Positions 42,766 through 51,977 of a DNA stretch of 64,000 nt are shown here, one piece after another (positions within the stretch are counted from its first letter, which is position 1; the number at the start of each line of letters is the position of its first letter). The notes beneath the pieces are model-generated. The model was not told where the DNA came from and made no database searches. It worked only from the letters and a program-made list of their open reading frames with translations. Source of the stretch: Ancrocorticia sp047602305 (GTDB lineage Bacteria > Actinomycetota > Actinomycetes > Actinomycetales > Actinomycetaceae); assembly GCA_047602305.1 (NCBI GenBank), contig JASGHO010000001.1:62001-126000 (forward strand), in the 5' to 3' direction. Both the position numbers and the translations under genes were made by a program.

Positions 42766-43872
42766 ATGAACGACGTCAAACTATCCATTCGCGGGTTGAA
42801 CAAGCGCTATGCTCCCAACCTTCCGCCGGCGATTGTCAGCCTGGACATGGATGTCCAGGAGGGCCACTTGGTGGCCCTCCTGGGGCCGTCCGGCTGTGGA
42901 AAAACCACGGCTCTTCGGATCGTGGCCGGACTGCTCGATCCCACAGCCGGATCGATCATGGTGGATGGCGAGGAGATCGCGGACTGGCCCGTGCACACAC
43001 GCCGCATGGGCATGGTCTTCCAGTCCTATGCCCTCTTCCCGCATATGAACGTGGAACAAAACGTGGCGTTTGGCCTGCAGATGCGTAAAGTACCCAAGGC
43101 CGAACAGGCAACCCGCGTGGCGGAGGCATTGGACCTCGTCCAGCTGGGGCACCTGGCCAAACGAAACGTGCGAGCGCTCTCCGGTGGTCAGCAGCAACGT
43201 ATTGCTCTGGCCCGCGCGCTTGTTGTTGAGCCAACATTGCTGTTGCTTGATGAGCCACTGTCCAACCTGGACGCCAAGCTGCGCGAGACCATGCGTACCG
43301 AGATCCGAGCGATCCAGCAGCGCACCGGTGCCACCACCTTGTTCGTGACCCACGATCAGGATGAGGCTCTGGACATGGCAGACATGGTTGCCGTGATGTA
43401 CGAAGGAGTCATCGAGCAGTACGGCAGCCCGGTCGAGGTTTACGAGCGGCCACGCACCGAGTTCGTTGCCACCTTCATCGGTCAAGCAAATCTCTTGCCG
43501 TGCACGGTGATCCGTGAAGTTGGTGGTTCCGGACGCGACATGGAATACGTCGTCGACGTACCCGGTCTTGGCGAGTGTGGCACGCATGGAGAGCCGGGAC
43601 TCGTAGGTAAAACAACGAAGATGGTGGTGCGTCCTCATCGCATGATCACCGCGCTCGGCGATGAAATTGATGGTGACAAGCCCGTGGGCACCATTACCAA
43701 CGTGTCCTACACCGGCGATGCAATTTCCTTGGCCATTGACCAGGCTGGCCTAACCCTTTCCTCGCAGGAACCGACCCGCCACGGTCGCATTCCTCGAAAG
43801 GGGGACAAGATCCAGGTCTCCTGGAGGCCGGAGGATTCCTACCTGCTGCCTCTCACCAAGGACGAGTCATGA
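42766..43872 (+). CDS. ABC importer ATPase (PotA-like)
   Basis: A 368-residue ATPase: Walker A LLGPSGCGKTT, Q-loop VFQSYALFPHM, signature ALSGGQQQRIALARA, Walker B LLLLDEPLSNLDAK, H-loop FVTHDQDEA. A C-terminal TOBE domain (about 285-360) follows, as in PotA/FbpC ATPases. The start is ATG 42766; frames upstream from 42685 overlap the binding-protein gene and are not protein-like. Its stop overlaps the next permease start by 4 bp (ATGA). Confidence 0.92.
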   Translation: MNDVKLSIRGLNKRYAPNLPPAIVSLDMDVQEGHLVALLGPSGCGKTTALRIVAGLLDPTAGSIMVDGEEIADWPVHTRRMGMVFQSYALFPHMNVEQNVAFGLQMRKVPKAEQATRVAEALDLVQLGHLAKRNVRALSGGQQQRIALARALVVEPTLLLLDEPLSNLDAKLRETMRTEIRAIQQRTGATTLFVTHDQDEALDMADMVAVMYEGVIEQYGSPVEVYERPRTEFVATFIGQANLLPCTVIREVGGSGRDMEYVVDVPGLGECGTHGEPGLVGKTTKMVVRPHRMITALGDEIDGDKPVGTITNVSYTGDAISLAIDQAGLTLSSQEPTRHGRIPRKGDKIQVSWRPEDSYLLPLTKDES

Positions 43873-44786
43873 GCGCGCCCACGGCCACGAAACCAGAAGT
43901 GGGTGAAGCTCCCAGCGCCGGAGAACTCGAGCGGCGCGCCGCCAAGCGCTCACGCCGCTCCGCCTGGCTTCTGGTGGTCCCGGGAATCCTGGGACTCGCG
44001 TTGGGATTCATCATCCCGTTGCTGTACATGATCCGCATGTCTCTCAATCGCGGAGGCACCGACGGCATGGTGGAGGAAGCCTTCACCTTCGACATGTACT
44101 CGCGGGCGCTTGGTGACCAGTACTACTGGACCGTCATGTGGAACACCTTCAAGATGGGCCTGATTGTTGCGGTGATTTGTATCCTGCTGTCGTATCCCAT
44201 CGCGCTGTTCCTGGCTCGAACCACCAGTCGCTACCGCAGCTTGCTCATGGCCGCGGCGATTGCTCCGCTACTCACGTCGGCGGTGGTGCGCACCTACGGG
44301 TGGATGGTCATTCTCGGCCCGGTTGGTCTCCTCAACAGCATCATCAAGTGGTTTGGGTACGACGGGCCTCCACTCGTTCTCGTCAATAACATGATCGGTG
44401 TGCAGATCGGTCTCATTGAAATCTTCATGCCCTACGCGATCCTGGCGATGATTTCCGGCTTCGGGCGCCTCAGCACGCAGCTTGAGGACGCGGCTGGATC
44501 CTTGGGCGCCAACAAGTTCCAAGTCTTCCGGCGCATCACTTTGCCTCTGAGCATTCCCGGTGTGCTGACAGCCTTCCTGCTGGTGTTTGTGCTGTCCATC
44601 AGCACCTTCATTACACCGCGCCTCTTGGGTGGTGGAGTTGTTCAGGTGCTGGCAACTGAGATCTATGACCAGACCACCGGCCTGCTCAACTGGCCCTTTG
44701 CGGCCGCACTATCCGTGATCCTGCTGATCATGTTCGGCCTCATCATCGTGGTTTACCAGCGGCTTACGCGTGGAATTGGAGAGTGA
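43869..44786 (+). CDS. ABC importer permease 1 (PotB-like)
   Basis: A 305-residue permease with six helices after a 35-residue charged N-tail. The ATPase-docking EAA loop is LEDAAGSLGANKFQVFRRIT. The layout and order (binding protein, ATPase, two permeases) match spermidine/putrescine-type importers. It overlaps the ATPase gene by 4 bp and is followed one base later by permease 2. Confidence 0.9.
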   Translation: MSAPTATKPEVGEAPSAGELERRAAKRSRRSAWLLVVPGILGLALGFIIPLLYMIRMSLNRGGTDGMVEEAFTFDMYSRALGDQYYWTVMWNTFKMGLIVAVICILLSYPIALFLARTTSRYRSLLMAAAIAPLLTSAVVRTYGWMVILGPVGLLNSIIKWFGYDGPPLVLVNNMIGVQIGLIEIFMPYAILAMISGFGRLSTQLEDAAGSLGANKFQVFRRITLPLSIPGVLTAFLLVFVLSISTFITPRLLGGGVVQVLATEIYDQTTGLLNWPFAAALSVILLIMFGLIIVVYQRLTRGIGE

Positions 44787-44787
44787 C

Positions 44788-45621
44788 ATGGCTGCCCTAG
44801 AAGCACTAGAAGCTCCTTTGGTGAAGTTCAAGAAAAAGAAGAATCTCAGCGGCGTCGCCTTCGGAATTCTGGTGGCACTGCTCTACGGATTCCTTCTCGC
44901 ACCGCTCATTATCGTTCTCGTGATTAGCTTCCAATCCAATCAGTACCTCTCCTTCCCTCCCGAAGGGTTCACGCTGAAGTGGTACGCCGAGCTGCCCACA
45001 CGCCCAACCTTTGTCAGTGGTGCGCAAATCAGCCTTATTGTGGCCCTGCTCGTCACCTTCTTCGTGCTGCTGCTCGGAGTTCCTGCCGCGTTGGCCTTCA
45101 ACAGGTACTCATTCCCGGGCAAGAGCATGATTGAGTCCTTGTTCATGGCGCCCCTGCTGGTGCCGAGCATCGTGCTCGCCCTGGGCATGGTTCTATTGTT
45201 CACGCCGTTCGGGTTAACGAATTCCTATCCGGGATTGATCATCGGCCACGTGGCGATCACGATTCCCTACGTTGTGCGAACTACGCTCATGAGCCTCAAC
45301 ACCTCGGACACCTCGTGTGAGGAAGCCGCGCGAGTGCTGGGAGCGGATCCCCGTACCACGTTTCTGCGCATCACCCTGCCCATCATTCGCCCCGGCATCA
45401 TCGCCGGTGGAGTTATTGCCTTCATCGTCTCCTTCGACGAAGCAGTGATCTCGCTCTTCATCGCCGAATCCGGCCTGCCCACTTTGCCGGTGCACGTGCT
45501 GCGCTACGTGGAACAGTCGGCAGATGCCTCGGTTGCGGCGCTCTCGGTTGTTCTCATCGCGATCTCGCTGGTAGTGGTTGTGATCGTTGAACGAGTCATG
45601 GGCCTGCGCAAGGCTCTCTAA
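44788..45621 (+). CDS. ABC importer permease 2 (PotC-like)
   Basis: A 277-residue permease with six helices; the EAA loop is CEEAARVLGADPRTTFLRIT. The start ATG 44788 follows GGAGAGTGAC, with the previous stop overlapping the ribosome site. The N-terminal cytoplasmic stretch is rich in Lys (VKFKKKKNLSG). It is the last gene of the importer operon. A GC-rich inverted sequence just after its stop (CGCGCGTCGGCGCGGCGC then TTTT) may terminate the operon. Confidence 0.9.
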   Translation: MAALEALEAPLVKFKKKKNLSGVAFGILVALLYGFLLAPLIIVLVISFQSNQYLSFPPEGFTLKWYAELPTRPTFVSGAQISLIVALLVTFFVLLLGVPAALAFNRYSFPGKSMIESLFMAPLLVPSIVLALGMVLLFTPFGLTNSYPGLIIGHVAITIPYVVRTTLMSLNTSDTSCEEAARVLGADPRTTFLRITLPIIRPGIIAGGVIAFIVSFDEAVISLFIAESGLPTLPVHVLRYVEQSADASVAALSVVLIAISLVVVVIVERVMGLRKAL

Positions 45622-45777
45622 TCGCGCGTCGGCGCGGCGCTTTTGATTCTCAGCAAGCGGCATCACATGTAGTCACCCTGGGTTGCACAGCGGAAGAAAT
45701 GGTTCAATGGAGCAATGCCGCCCGGAGACTCTCCGTGGTGGATGGACCACGTGCTGACGAACCGAGGGAGCTGGAAG

Positions 45778-47061
45778 ATGTCCGAACAGGACTGGGAGGG
45801 CCGCGCATCCGAGCGGCCCGGGATGGAGAGCACGGCAACCGACTCCGCCGTGGTCAATTCCTCCGCCGACTCCTCAGGGCAGGTAAAAATCCTGCTGGGG
45901 TCAGTCTTTCTCGTGTTCCTCGGGCAGATGTCACTCAATCCGATCATTGCGCCGCTCGCCCGTGAGGTGGGGTTGGCCGAATGGAAGATCGGCTTCATGA
46001 TCAGCGTCGCTGCGGTCATGGTGGTGATCTTCAGTCAGGTGTGGGGCCGACGTGCACAATCATGGGGCGCCAAACGGGTGCTCTCGACGGCCATGGCCAT
46101 CGCTGCCGCCTCAATGGTCGCCTTCGCGGTGGTTGCCTGGTTGGGCATGCAGGCGCTCATGACAGGAACGATGCTTTTCGTACTGTTTGTGTCGCTGCGC
46201 GGCGTTCTTTTCGGAGCCGCCATCTCGGCCATTGCACCCACCGCCCAGACCTACATCGCGGGCATCACTCACAGTGAAGAGGCGCGCGTCAAAGGCATGG
46301 CCGGTGTGGGCGCTGTGCAAGGAGTGGCGATGATCGCGGGTGCCGTGGTGGGCGGAGCCCTCTCCGGCATCAGCCTCATGGCGTCGATTGCTGCGGTGCC
46401 CGTCATCCTGGTGGCCGGATTCCTGGTTGTCACCATCAAGCTGCGGAAAGAAGAACGGGCCGAACTCGTAGAGAACCCGGTGCGCATCAGCCCGCTCGAC
46501 AAGAGAGTATGGCCATTCCTGGTGGCCGGTTTCGGGATGTTCACCGCGATCGGATTCATCCAGGTACTCACCGGATTCCTGGTCCAAGATCGCTTCGATC
46601 TCAGTGCCGAAAGAGCGGGAGTCATGGCGGGAGTGGCCCTCCTACTCGTGGGGTTGGGCATGGTGGCGGCGCAGGGCGTCGTCGTCCCTCGCAGTGGCTG
46701 GACCCCCGTCACCTTGCTGCGAGTTGGCTCCCTGCTCGCAGTATTCGGGTTCGCGCTACTCTTACCCGACCTCGGCCTGGGACTGTTCATGGGAGCACTC
46801 GCCCTCATCGGATTCGGGATGGGAATCGCCACCCCGGGCTACACCGCTGGCGCCTCGCTCCTCATGACCCGTGAGGAACAGGGCGGGCTGGCAGGGCTGG
46901 TGGGTTCCACGAACGGGCTCACCTTCGTCGTCGCCCCAACCGCAAGCACCGCGCTCTACTCGATCTCTCCCACGGCGCCGATCATGGTGGGCGGAATATC
47001 AATCCTGCTGGTGTTCCTCTTTGTCATGCTTCACCCGCGTTTCCGGCGAATGGGACGCTAA
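45778..47061 (+). CDS. MFS transporter, DHA1-like
   Basis: A 427-residue transporter with 12 hydrophobic helices after a hydrophilic Ser/Glu-rich N-tail of about 35 residues (tetrad-like ERPGMESTATDSAVVNSSAD). Motif A is reduced to QVWGRRAQSWGAKRVL. Substrate is unknown; drug or metabolite export is likely for the family. ATG 45778 with GGGAG nearby is preferred over 45715. It is convergent with the beta-lactamase-like gene; short tandem repeats lie between them. Confidence 0.82.
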   Translation: MSEQDWEGRASERPGMESTATDSAVVNSSADSSGQVKILLGSVFLVFLGQMSLNPIIAPLAREVGLAEWKIGFMISVAAVMVVIFSQVWGRRAQSWGAKRVLSTAMAIAAASMVAFAVVAWLGMQALMTGTMLFVLFVSLRGVLFGAAISAIAPTAQTYIAGITHSEEARVKGMAGVGAVQGVAMIAGAVVGGALSGISLMASIAAVPVILVAGFLVVTIKLRKEERAELVENPVRISPLDKRVWPFLVAGFGMFTAIGFIQVLTGFLVQDRFDLSAERAGVMAGVALLLVGLGMVAAQGVVVPRSGWTPVTLLRVGSLLAVFGFALLLPDLGLGLFMGALALIGFGMGIATPGYTAGASLLMTREEQGGLAGLVGSTNGLTFVVAPTASTALYSISPTAPIMVGGISILLVFLFVMLHPRFRRMGR

Positions 47062-47076
47062 CGGTCGGGCGCTGGC

Positions 47077-47148
47077 GAACAGGTGGGTGTCACGGGACAG
47101 GTGGGCGTCAGGGAACAGCGGGGCGTCGAGGAACAGGCGGGCGTCACG
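47077..47148. repeat. Four degenerate 18-bp tandem repeats
   Basis: The unit GAACAGGTGGGCGTCACG is repeated about four times with 17-19-bp spacing between two convergent stop codons; the last unit overlaps the stop of the lipoprotein gene. Confidence 0.6.
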
Positions 47149-48592
47149 GATGCGCCAACTTGAGCGCGGAGTCCCACAGGGCGAGGAGCTCATTCTCGTT
47201 GACGCTCATCGCCGTGGCATCCTCGGACGCCGCCTGAACAACGACGACATACTGCTTTCCGTCCGCGTCCTCGGTGAGCCAGGAACCAGCGAGAACGCCG
47301 GGCGAGGACCCTCCCTTGTAAGCAACGTACTCCCACGAATCGGCAGGTACGCCGGGGTTGCGGCCGAGAATCTCGCGAACCACCCTATCACCGGTTGCCT
47401 GGAGCGCAACGTGGACGGTAGCAATGTCACGCGGGGATGCGAACCATTCGACCCCCTTCGTCCACAACGCATTATTGCCGATTGTGAGGTCCTCGATGGT
47501 GAAGGGCTGGCGCGATAGTTCGTCGAGCAAAGCGTGACGCTCCTCGGCCGTTCCGCTTGTCCACCGCTCCAGATACTCGGGATTTCCCCACTCGATCTGG
47601 AAGAGTTCGCGGGTGGAAGGGAAGGGTTGCATGAGGTCCGGATCGTGGTGACCGGAGGCCACCACAGCGGCTTCGACGGTCTCGCGGCCGAGGCGCTGGA
47701 TGAGCATGTCGGTTGCGGTGTTGTCGCTGATCTCGATCATCTTGGTGGCCGCGTCGCGCACCGTGACGATTGTGCCATTCGGTTCGTCCTGGAGTTCACC
47801 GGAGGGCAGACTGCGGACCTCGTCCGTGATCGTAAGCTCATCCTCCCAGGTCAGGTCGCCATTCTTGATGGACTCCGACAGGGCGAGGAGGACGTAGAGC
47901 TTGAAGATGGAGCCCAACGGAGCGGGCTCGGTACTGCTCATGTCGAGGACCGGTTCTCCACCGGTTTGAAGGATCTCAACCGGCGCCATGAGGGCATGGA
48001 CGGTCGCGGGGAACTCTTCGAGACGTTCCTTCAACTCCTCCATCGAGGCAGCCTGTTCCGCGTCCTTCTTCGAAGCGGGCGCGAAGAACAAGCCGATGAT
48101 CTGACCTTCGTCATTGAGGGCCACCGTCATGTCCAAGGCGGGGGAGAGCTCACTGCTCAACTCGGTGATGGCCTGCCGTTCGTCTCCCTGATAATGGGTC
48201 GCTGTGAACGGGTGGGCGGGGCGCAACTGCTGATTGACGAGCTGGACCAGTTCCTCGGCCGACACCTCTGCGGTGAAGCTGGAATGAAGTTTCGTTTCCC
48301 AATCGGCTACGACGGTGTCCTCATCAGAGTTGAGAACGTCGACAATCCACTGAGATGTGGTGCCGACGGGAGTGTCGGGGATATTGACGGGGGTTGCCAC
48401 TGTGGGGCTGCCGGTTGCCGCGGGCTTGTCAGAGTTTGAGGGGGAGCAAGCCGAGAGTGCAAGTATTGTGGCGAGCGCTGTGAAGAGCGACAGTATCCTC
48501 CAGCGGAACCTTGTTCGGGAGACACAGCGGCGAGGTACGGGACGGTGGTTTGGACGTGCGTCGACGAGACCAGAATCGATCGAGGGGCGCAT
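47144..48592 (-). CDS. Lipoprotein with class A beta-lactamase fold
   Basis: A 482-residue exported lipoprotein: basic N-region, hydrophobic core and lipobox LALSACS (Cys49). Residues about 80-170 form a small alpha/beta domain resembling the DUF3887-like modules that precede some serine hydrolases. The catalytic domain shows the penicillin-recognising motifs GSIFK (Ser228-x-x-Lys231), SDN (289-291) and KGGS near 428. The Glu166-type omega loop is not certain. It may be a beta-lactamase-like serine hydrolase or a cell-wall remodelling enzyme; actual lactam hydrolysis cannot be claimed. It acts on the outer face of the membrane. Confidence 0.8.
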   Translation of the reverse strand: MRPSIDSGLVDARPNHRPVPRRCVSRTRFRWRILSLFTALATILALSACSPSNSDKPAATGSPTVATPVNIPDTPVGTTSQWIVDVLNSDEDTVVADWETKLHSSFTAEVSAEELVQLVNQQLRPAHPFTATHYQGDERQAITELSSELSPALDMTVALNDEGQIIGLFFAPASKKDAEQAASMEELKERLEEFPATVHALMAPVEILQTGGEPVLDMSSTEPAPLGSIFKLYVLLALSESIKNGDLTWEDELTITDEVRSLPSGELQDEPNGTIVTVRDAATKMIEISDNTATDMLIQRLGRETVEAAVVASGHHDPDLMQPFPSTRELFQIEWGNPEYLERWTSGTAEERHALLDELSRQPFTIEDLTIGNNALWTKGVEWFASPRDIATVHVALQATGDRVVREILGRNPGVPADSWEYVAYKGGSSPGVLAGSWLTEDADGKQYVVVVQAASEDATAMSVNENELLALWDSALKLAHP

Positions 48593-48891
48593 GGGCTTTC
48601 TCCTACTGTAGCTTCCGTCGAGCCTATCGTTTTGGAGCGAATAAGGGCTAGAAGGGCCCTCGCTTTCCCAAGCGTGTGTCGTTTTCGGATACGCGTAACG
48701 CGTTTTCGCCCGGAAAATGCGGCGGTTTCTAAGGGTGGTTGCAACACGCGCTATTGGAGGGTGGGAAGGCGATCACCGCGGAAGAGGGCAACCGCGTATG
48801 CCGAAGCACAGCCGGGCAGTCACGGAAACGAAACGGGGCGCCGTCGTCGTTGAAGAAGACGGCACCCCGAAAGTGCTGATAGCGCGGCGGA

Positions 48892-49398
48892 CTAGCTGGC
48901 TGCGAGCCGGACTCGCGACTTCGCTGACGTTGCGAGAGACGTGGGAACCGGCTGGCCGGGAACAGCCGGCCGCTGCGGACGCTTCGCTGCACCGATAACA
49001 ACATCGCGGTGAAGGTGGCGGGCACGCCGCTCTTCAACGTACTCGTGGAGGGTGCGGCGGATCTTCATCAGAAGCAGTGAATCGTTGGAGAACTGCCAGG
49101 TCCAGGTGACATGATCCGGCGTCTTTGCCTGGCCGAACGGGCCGGTGACGGTGAGAACGTCGTCGTTCGAAAGTGAGAGAGAAAGAATGAGGGGAGTTCC
49201 GAGGTGACCGAAGCCGTAATTCAACTCGGTGGTTTCGCCGGGTTGGAGTGAGGTGAGAGCGCGGTCGAGGTCGTCGCGGATCCAGTGATTACCGTGGATG
49301 ACGGGAATCCAGTAGCCTCTGCCGATCCAGTCGAAAGCCTGCGCGCGGGTGAGGGGCTGGCAGATCGGACATCGCTCGCTGTGTGACATGTGTGGCAT
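48892..49398 (-). CDS. Hypothetical protein with N-terminal CxxC
   Basis: A 168-residue protein starting MPHMSHSERCPICQPLTRAQ. One CPIC pair and nearby His could hold zinc. The middle (WTWQFSNDSLLLMKIRRTLH) is protein-like, and the last 35 residues are Pro/Ala/Arg-rich and probably disordered. I do not recognise a family. It has its own promoter region and no operon partner. The 48593-48891 interval upstream of the neighbouring lipoprotein has no gene I can support. Confidence 0.6.
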   Translation of the reverse strand: MPHMSHSERCPICQPLTRAQAFDWIGRGYWIPVIHGNHWIRDDLDRALTSLQPGETTELNYGFGHLGTPLILSLSLSNDDVLTVTGPFGQAKTPDHVTWTWQFSNDSLLLMKIRRTLHEYVEERRARHLHRDVVIGAAKRPQRPAVPGQPVPTSLATSAKSRVRLAAS

Positions 49399-49635
49399 CC
49401 CTTTCTTGGGGCATAGCCCATCGAATCTTGCAGCGTAGGTATTAACGCCGCCCGTTCTTCCCCTGGGGCACCCGGAATTCGATCTCGGGTTGCCGTGTGG
49501 TCAGCCAGGTACTGAGGGCCACAACTCCTGAACGTTAGGAAAATCGTAGCACCGGAGGGACCGAGAAATCTGGGATGTTGGGTGCCTAACAGTGGCGAAT
49601 TCTCGCAATTTTTCCCACCGGGTTAGTGGGTATAT

Positions 49636-51045
49636 TTAAGCCAGCGCGTCCCAGTTCGGCAGGATGATTGGCTGTTCCTGGGCGGCGGCGCGCTGCTCTC
49701 CGGAGAGCCGTTCGGGGGCGACGATGACTTGGAAGACGTACTCGTCGAACCATGAATCGTCCATGGTGAAGAATCCCTTACGGCCGACCTTGTCTCCCCA
49801 CGAGTTCTCCACCCGCCAGCGGCGTGGCTGTCCATCCACCAGATCGACCCCGACCAATGTCATCGCGTGGGTGGGGGCAGTCTCGCGCAGCCTCATGCGG
49901 TCGGCTTTGGAAATGTCCAGGTCAACGCCATAAAGGACGCCGTAATCATGCAAGGTGGCGTCCCAGATTCCTTGGTCCTTATCGAACTGCTTCTTGACGT
50001 CGCAGCTAAACCACACCGGTTCGCCATCCCGGATGGCGGCAATCGCGGCGCTCTTGAGATCCTCGATCGGGGCGGAGACGTGGGTGTAAGGAGTTCCGCC
50101 TTCCATGAAGGGCGTGTGGTCAATGACGTAGTTGCGGCCCAGCGGATTTTCTTTGCGAGGGTCGTGGGTGAGTCCCACGTAGCTATCCAGGTTGGCCGGT
50201 ACGTACTTCGTGGCGAACTCGCGCGGGGTCATGGCGCCCTCCGCGTGGAAGTTCTTCTCCTTGTCGCGGTACTGCCAGGTGAACTGCTCGGGTGGAGTGC
50301 CGAGATGGATGGCGAGGATCCGCCACACGTCGGCGATGGTCCGGGCGCGGATGGCATCCAAGATGTCTTCGCGTGCGGGTCCAGCTTGGGGCTCCGTAAC
50401 GGCCTGGGGCTCGGCAGCTGCTTCTGATTCCGTACCAGCCTGGGACTCCGCAGCGGCTTCTGATTCGGTGGCGGCGCGACGTATCCGCCCGATGGCGCGC
50501 CGGAGAACGGTTGACAGCGCCCGGTTGAGCTCAAGCGTGTTGCCTGCGGGTTGGGTGTCTGGCATGGCCCAGACGGGAACCACGCCGTACTTGCGGACGA
50601 GATCAACGAACTGTGCCCAGTAGCCGCCGTCTGGCGCGGCGCTATCCAGTAGGTCCCGGACGTCCTCGGAATCCAGGGAGTCGTCGCAGGTTTCAATGGC
50701 CCGTACTAGCAGGTGGTTGGCCTTCTCCAGCTTGTCGTAGAAGGCGATGAAGTTCTGGGAGAATTCGAAATCGTCGAGCTTTAGTTCGGCGATGATCTTG
50801 GCGCGGAGGATATTGAGTCCGGCGAATTCCCAGCAGCGGCCCGAGTGCTTCTGGTCGGTGGCTTTCCAGGCGTCGAGCCGTTCCGAGGTGGATTCGTCGA
50901 TCCGGTTGACGGCCTCACGGTCGAGACTGATGGCGTCCGCGCCCTGCGCACTGACAGCGTTTTGTACGATGCGCGCCACGGAATCACGGCGAAAGTTCCG
51001 CGCCTGCTCCACACCAAATGACGGGTCGAGAACTGCTGTGGCCAT
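49636..51045 (-). CDS. pepC: Aminopeptidase C / bleomycin hydrolase (C1B)
   Basis: A 469-residue cytoplasmic cysteine aminopeptidase. The papain-like catalytic triad is present: Gln and Cys in DQKHSGRCWEFAGLNI (Cys71), His in PTHAMTLVGVD, Asn in RVENSWGDKVGRKGF. Family members form hexamers that trim peptides from the N-terminus. The usual NQxSSGRCW motif reads DQKHSGRCW here. A repetitive Ala/Glu/Ser insert (ATESEAAAESQAGTESEAAA, about 190-225) interrupts a helical region where the family has a short loop. ATG 51045 after AGGAGGAAATCC is strongly supported. Confidence 0.9.
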   Translation of the reverse strand: MATAVLDPSFGVEQARNFRRDSVARIVQNAVSAQGADAISLDREAVNRIDESTSERLDAWKATDQKHSGRCWEFAGLNILRAKIIAELKLDDFEFSQNFIAFYDKLEKANHLLVRAIETCDDSLDSEDVRDLLDSAAPDGGYWAQFVDLVRKYGVVPVWAMPDTQPAGNTLELNRALSTVLRRAIGRIRRAATESEAAAESQAGTESEAAAEPQAVTEPQAGPAREDILDAIRARTIADVWRILAIHLGTPPEQFTWQYRDKEKNFHAEGAMTPREFATKYVPANLDSYVGLTHDPRKENPLGRNYVIDHTPFMEGGTPYTHVSAPIEDLKSAAIAAIRDGEPVWFSCDVKKQFDKDQGIWDATLHDYGVLYGVDLDISKADRMRLRETAPTHAMTLVGVDLVDGQPRRWRVENSWGDKVGRKGFFTMDDSWFDEYVFQVIVAPERLSGEQRAAAQEQPIILPNWDALA

Positions 51046-51212
51046 GGATTTCCTCCTACGATGATTCGCGGCACCGGCGATTTCCGTTGCGCTGCTTCTC
51101 TTGTCACTGTGCCACTTTGACGACGACGGAGCAATTCCGCGTCCGTTTGCTGGTTACGGTGGTTGGTCGGTGGTGATGGAGCTGGTGACCAACCGCCCCA
51201 GTTACACTTACA

Positions 51213-51227
51213 TGAGAATAAGTATCA
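51213..51227 (+). promoter_or_regulatory. Zinc-regulator box upstream of arsR-type gene
   Basis: TGAGAATAAGTATCA, 47 bp before the arsR-type start, in an AT-rich stretch with candidate promoter elements. It matches the boxes at 31879 and 54043 and may bind Zur or the ArsR protein itself. Confidence 0.5.
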
Positions 51228-51273
51228 ATAAATAGTTATATTGCAATTTATTTATATGTGTGATGGAATGTGA

Positions 51274-51594
51274 GTGATGGACATGGAACCAGGTCTGCCG
51301 GAAGCGGCGCAACTTTTTAAGGTCCTCGGTAGCGAATCGAGACTGTGGTTGCTTCGCCTCATAGGAGAAGAGCCGCGAACTGTGGGGGCACTGACTGACG
51401 CGACGGGAATGTCGCAGCCTTTGGTGTCACAACACCTTCGCACTCTGCGTCAGGCGGGTCTTGTGGCCGCCACTCGGCAGGGAAAGGAGATGACGTATGA
51501 GATCGCAGATCAACACGTCACTCACGTTGTCGACGACGCGCTCACCCATGTCCTTGAACCGGACGACGCGGACCACGCGCCGGAAACGAACTGA
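51274..51594 (+). CDS. SmtB/CzrA-type zinc-sensing ArsR regulator
   Basis: A 106-residue winged-helix repressor: ESRLWLLRLIGEEPRTVGAL, recognition helix MSQPLVSQHLRTLRQAGLVA, wing ATRQGKEMTYEIAD. The C-terminal helix carries DQHVTHVVDDALTHVLE, an exact D-x-H-x10-H-x2-E alpha-5 zinc site as in SmtB and CzrA, so it should release DNA when zinc binds. It starts at GTG 51274 or ATG 51277. It is followed 50 bp downstream by the His-rich zinc-buffer gene, indicating a zinc-responsive pair. Confidence 0.85.
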   Translation: MMDMEPGLPEAAQLFKVLGSESRLWLLRLIGEEPRTVGALTDATGMSQPLVSQHLRTLRQAGLVAATRQGKEMTYEIADQHVTHVVDDALTHVLEPDDADHAPETN

Positions 51595-51644
51595 CTGGGT
51601 GGCAATACCTCAAGGTACGCCGCCTCAAGGTAAAAGGAGTAATC

Positions 51645-51941
51645 ATGAGCACCACTGACGTTCACGCAGAGCACACCGTTGACGAGCACGCCCACGGCGA
51701 AGGCTGCGGCCATGAAGCTGTTCAGCACGGCGACCACGTGGACTACGTCCACGGAACCCATCACCATGCACTGCATGGCGATCACTACGACGAGCATGAG
51801 GCAGTTGCTGAGCACACCGTTGACGAGCACGCCCACGGCGAGGATTGCGGCCACGAGGCTGTTCAGCATGGCGACCACGTGGACTACGTCCACGATGGAC
51901 ACAAGCACGCCGCCCACGGCGATCACTACGACGAGCACTGA
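51645..51941 (+). CDS. His-rich zinc-binding protein with internal duplication
   Basis: A 98-residue protein with 26 His and two Cys. It is two 47-residue repeats, each EHTVDEHAHGE-x-CGHEAVQH followed by GDHVDYVH and a HGDHYDEH end, starting at residues 9 and 56. Single-repeat relatives exist in actinobacteria near zinc-regulated genes. It probably binds zinc in the cytoplasm as a buffer or passes it on; no signal peptide is seen. TAAAAGGAGTAATC is a strong ribosome site before ATG 51645. It is convergent with the COG0523 gene. Confidence 0.8.
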   Translation: MSTTDVHAEHTVDEHAHGEGCGHEAVQHGDHVDYVHGTHHHALHGDHYDEHEAVAEHTVDEHAHGEDCGHEAVQHGDHVDYVHDGHKHAAHGDHYDEH

Positions 51942-51977
51942 GAATTCTTCAAGCTAGTTTTTGGTGGGCTCCGCTCG

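Noticed and set aside
47534..48439. 301-codon frame opposite the lipoprotein gene
   Set aside because: Antisense shadow; the opposite strand has signal peptide and catalytic motifs.
48717..48998. Rightward 93-codon frame beside the hypothetical protein
   Set aside because: Overlaps the end of the leftward gene and has no ribosome site; contains the recurring CCGTCGTCGT motif only.
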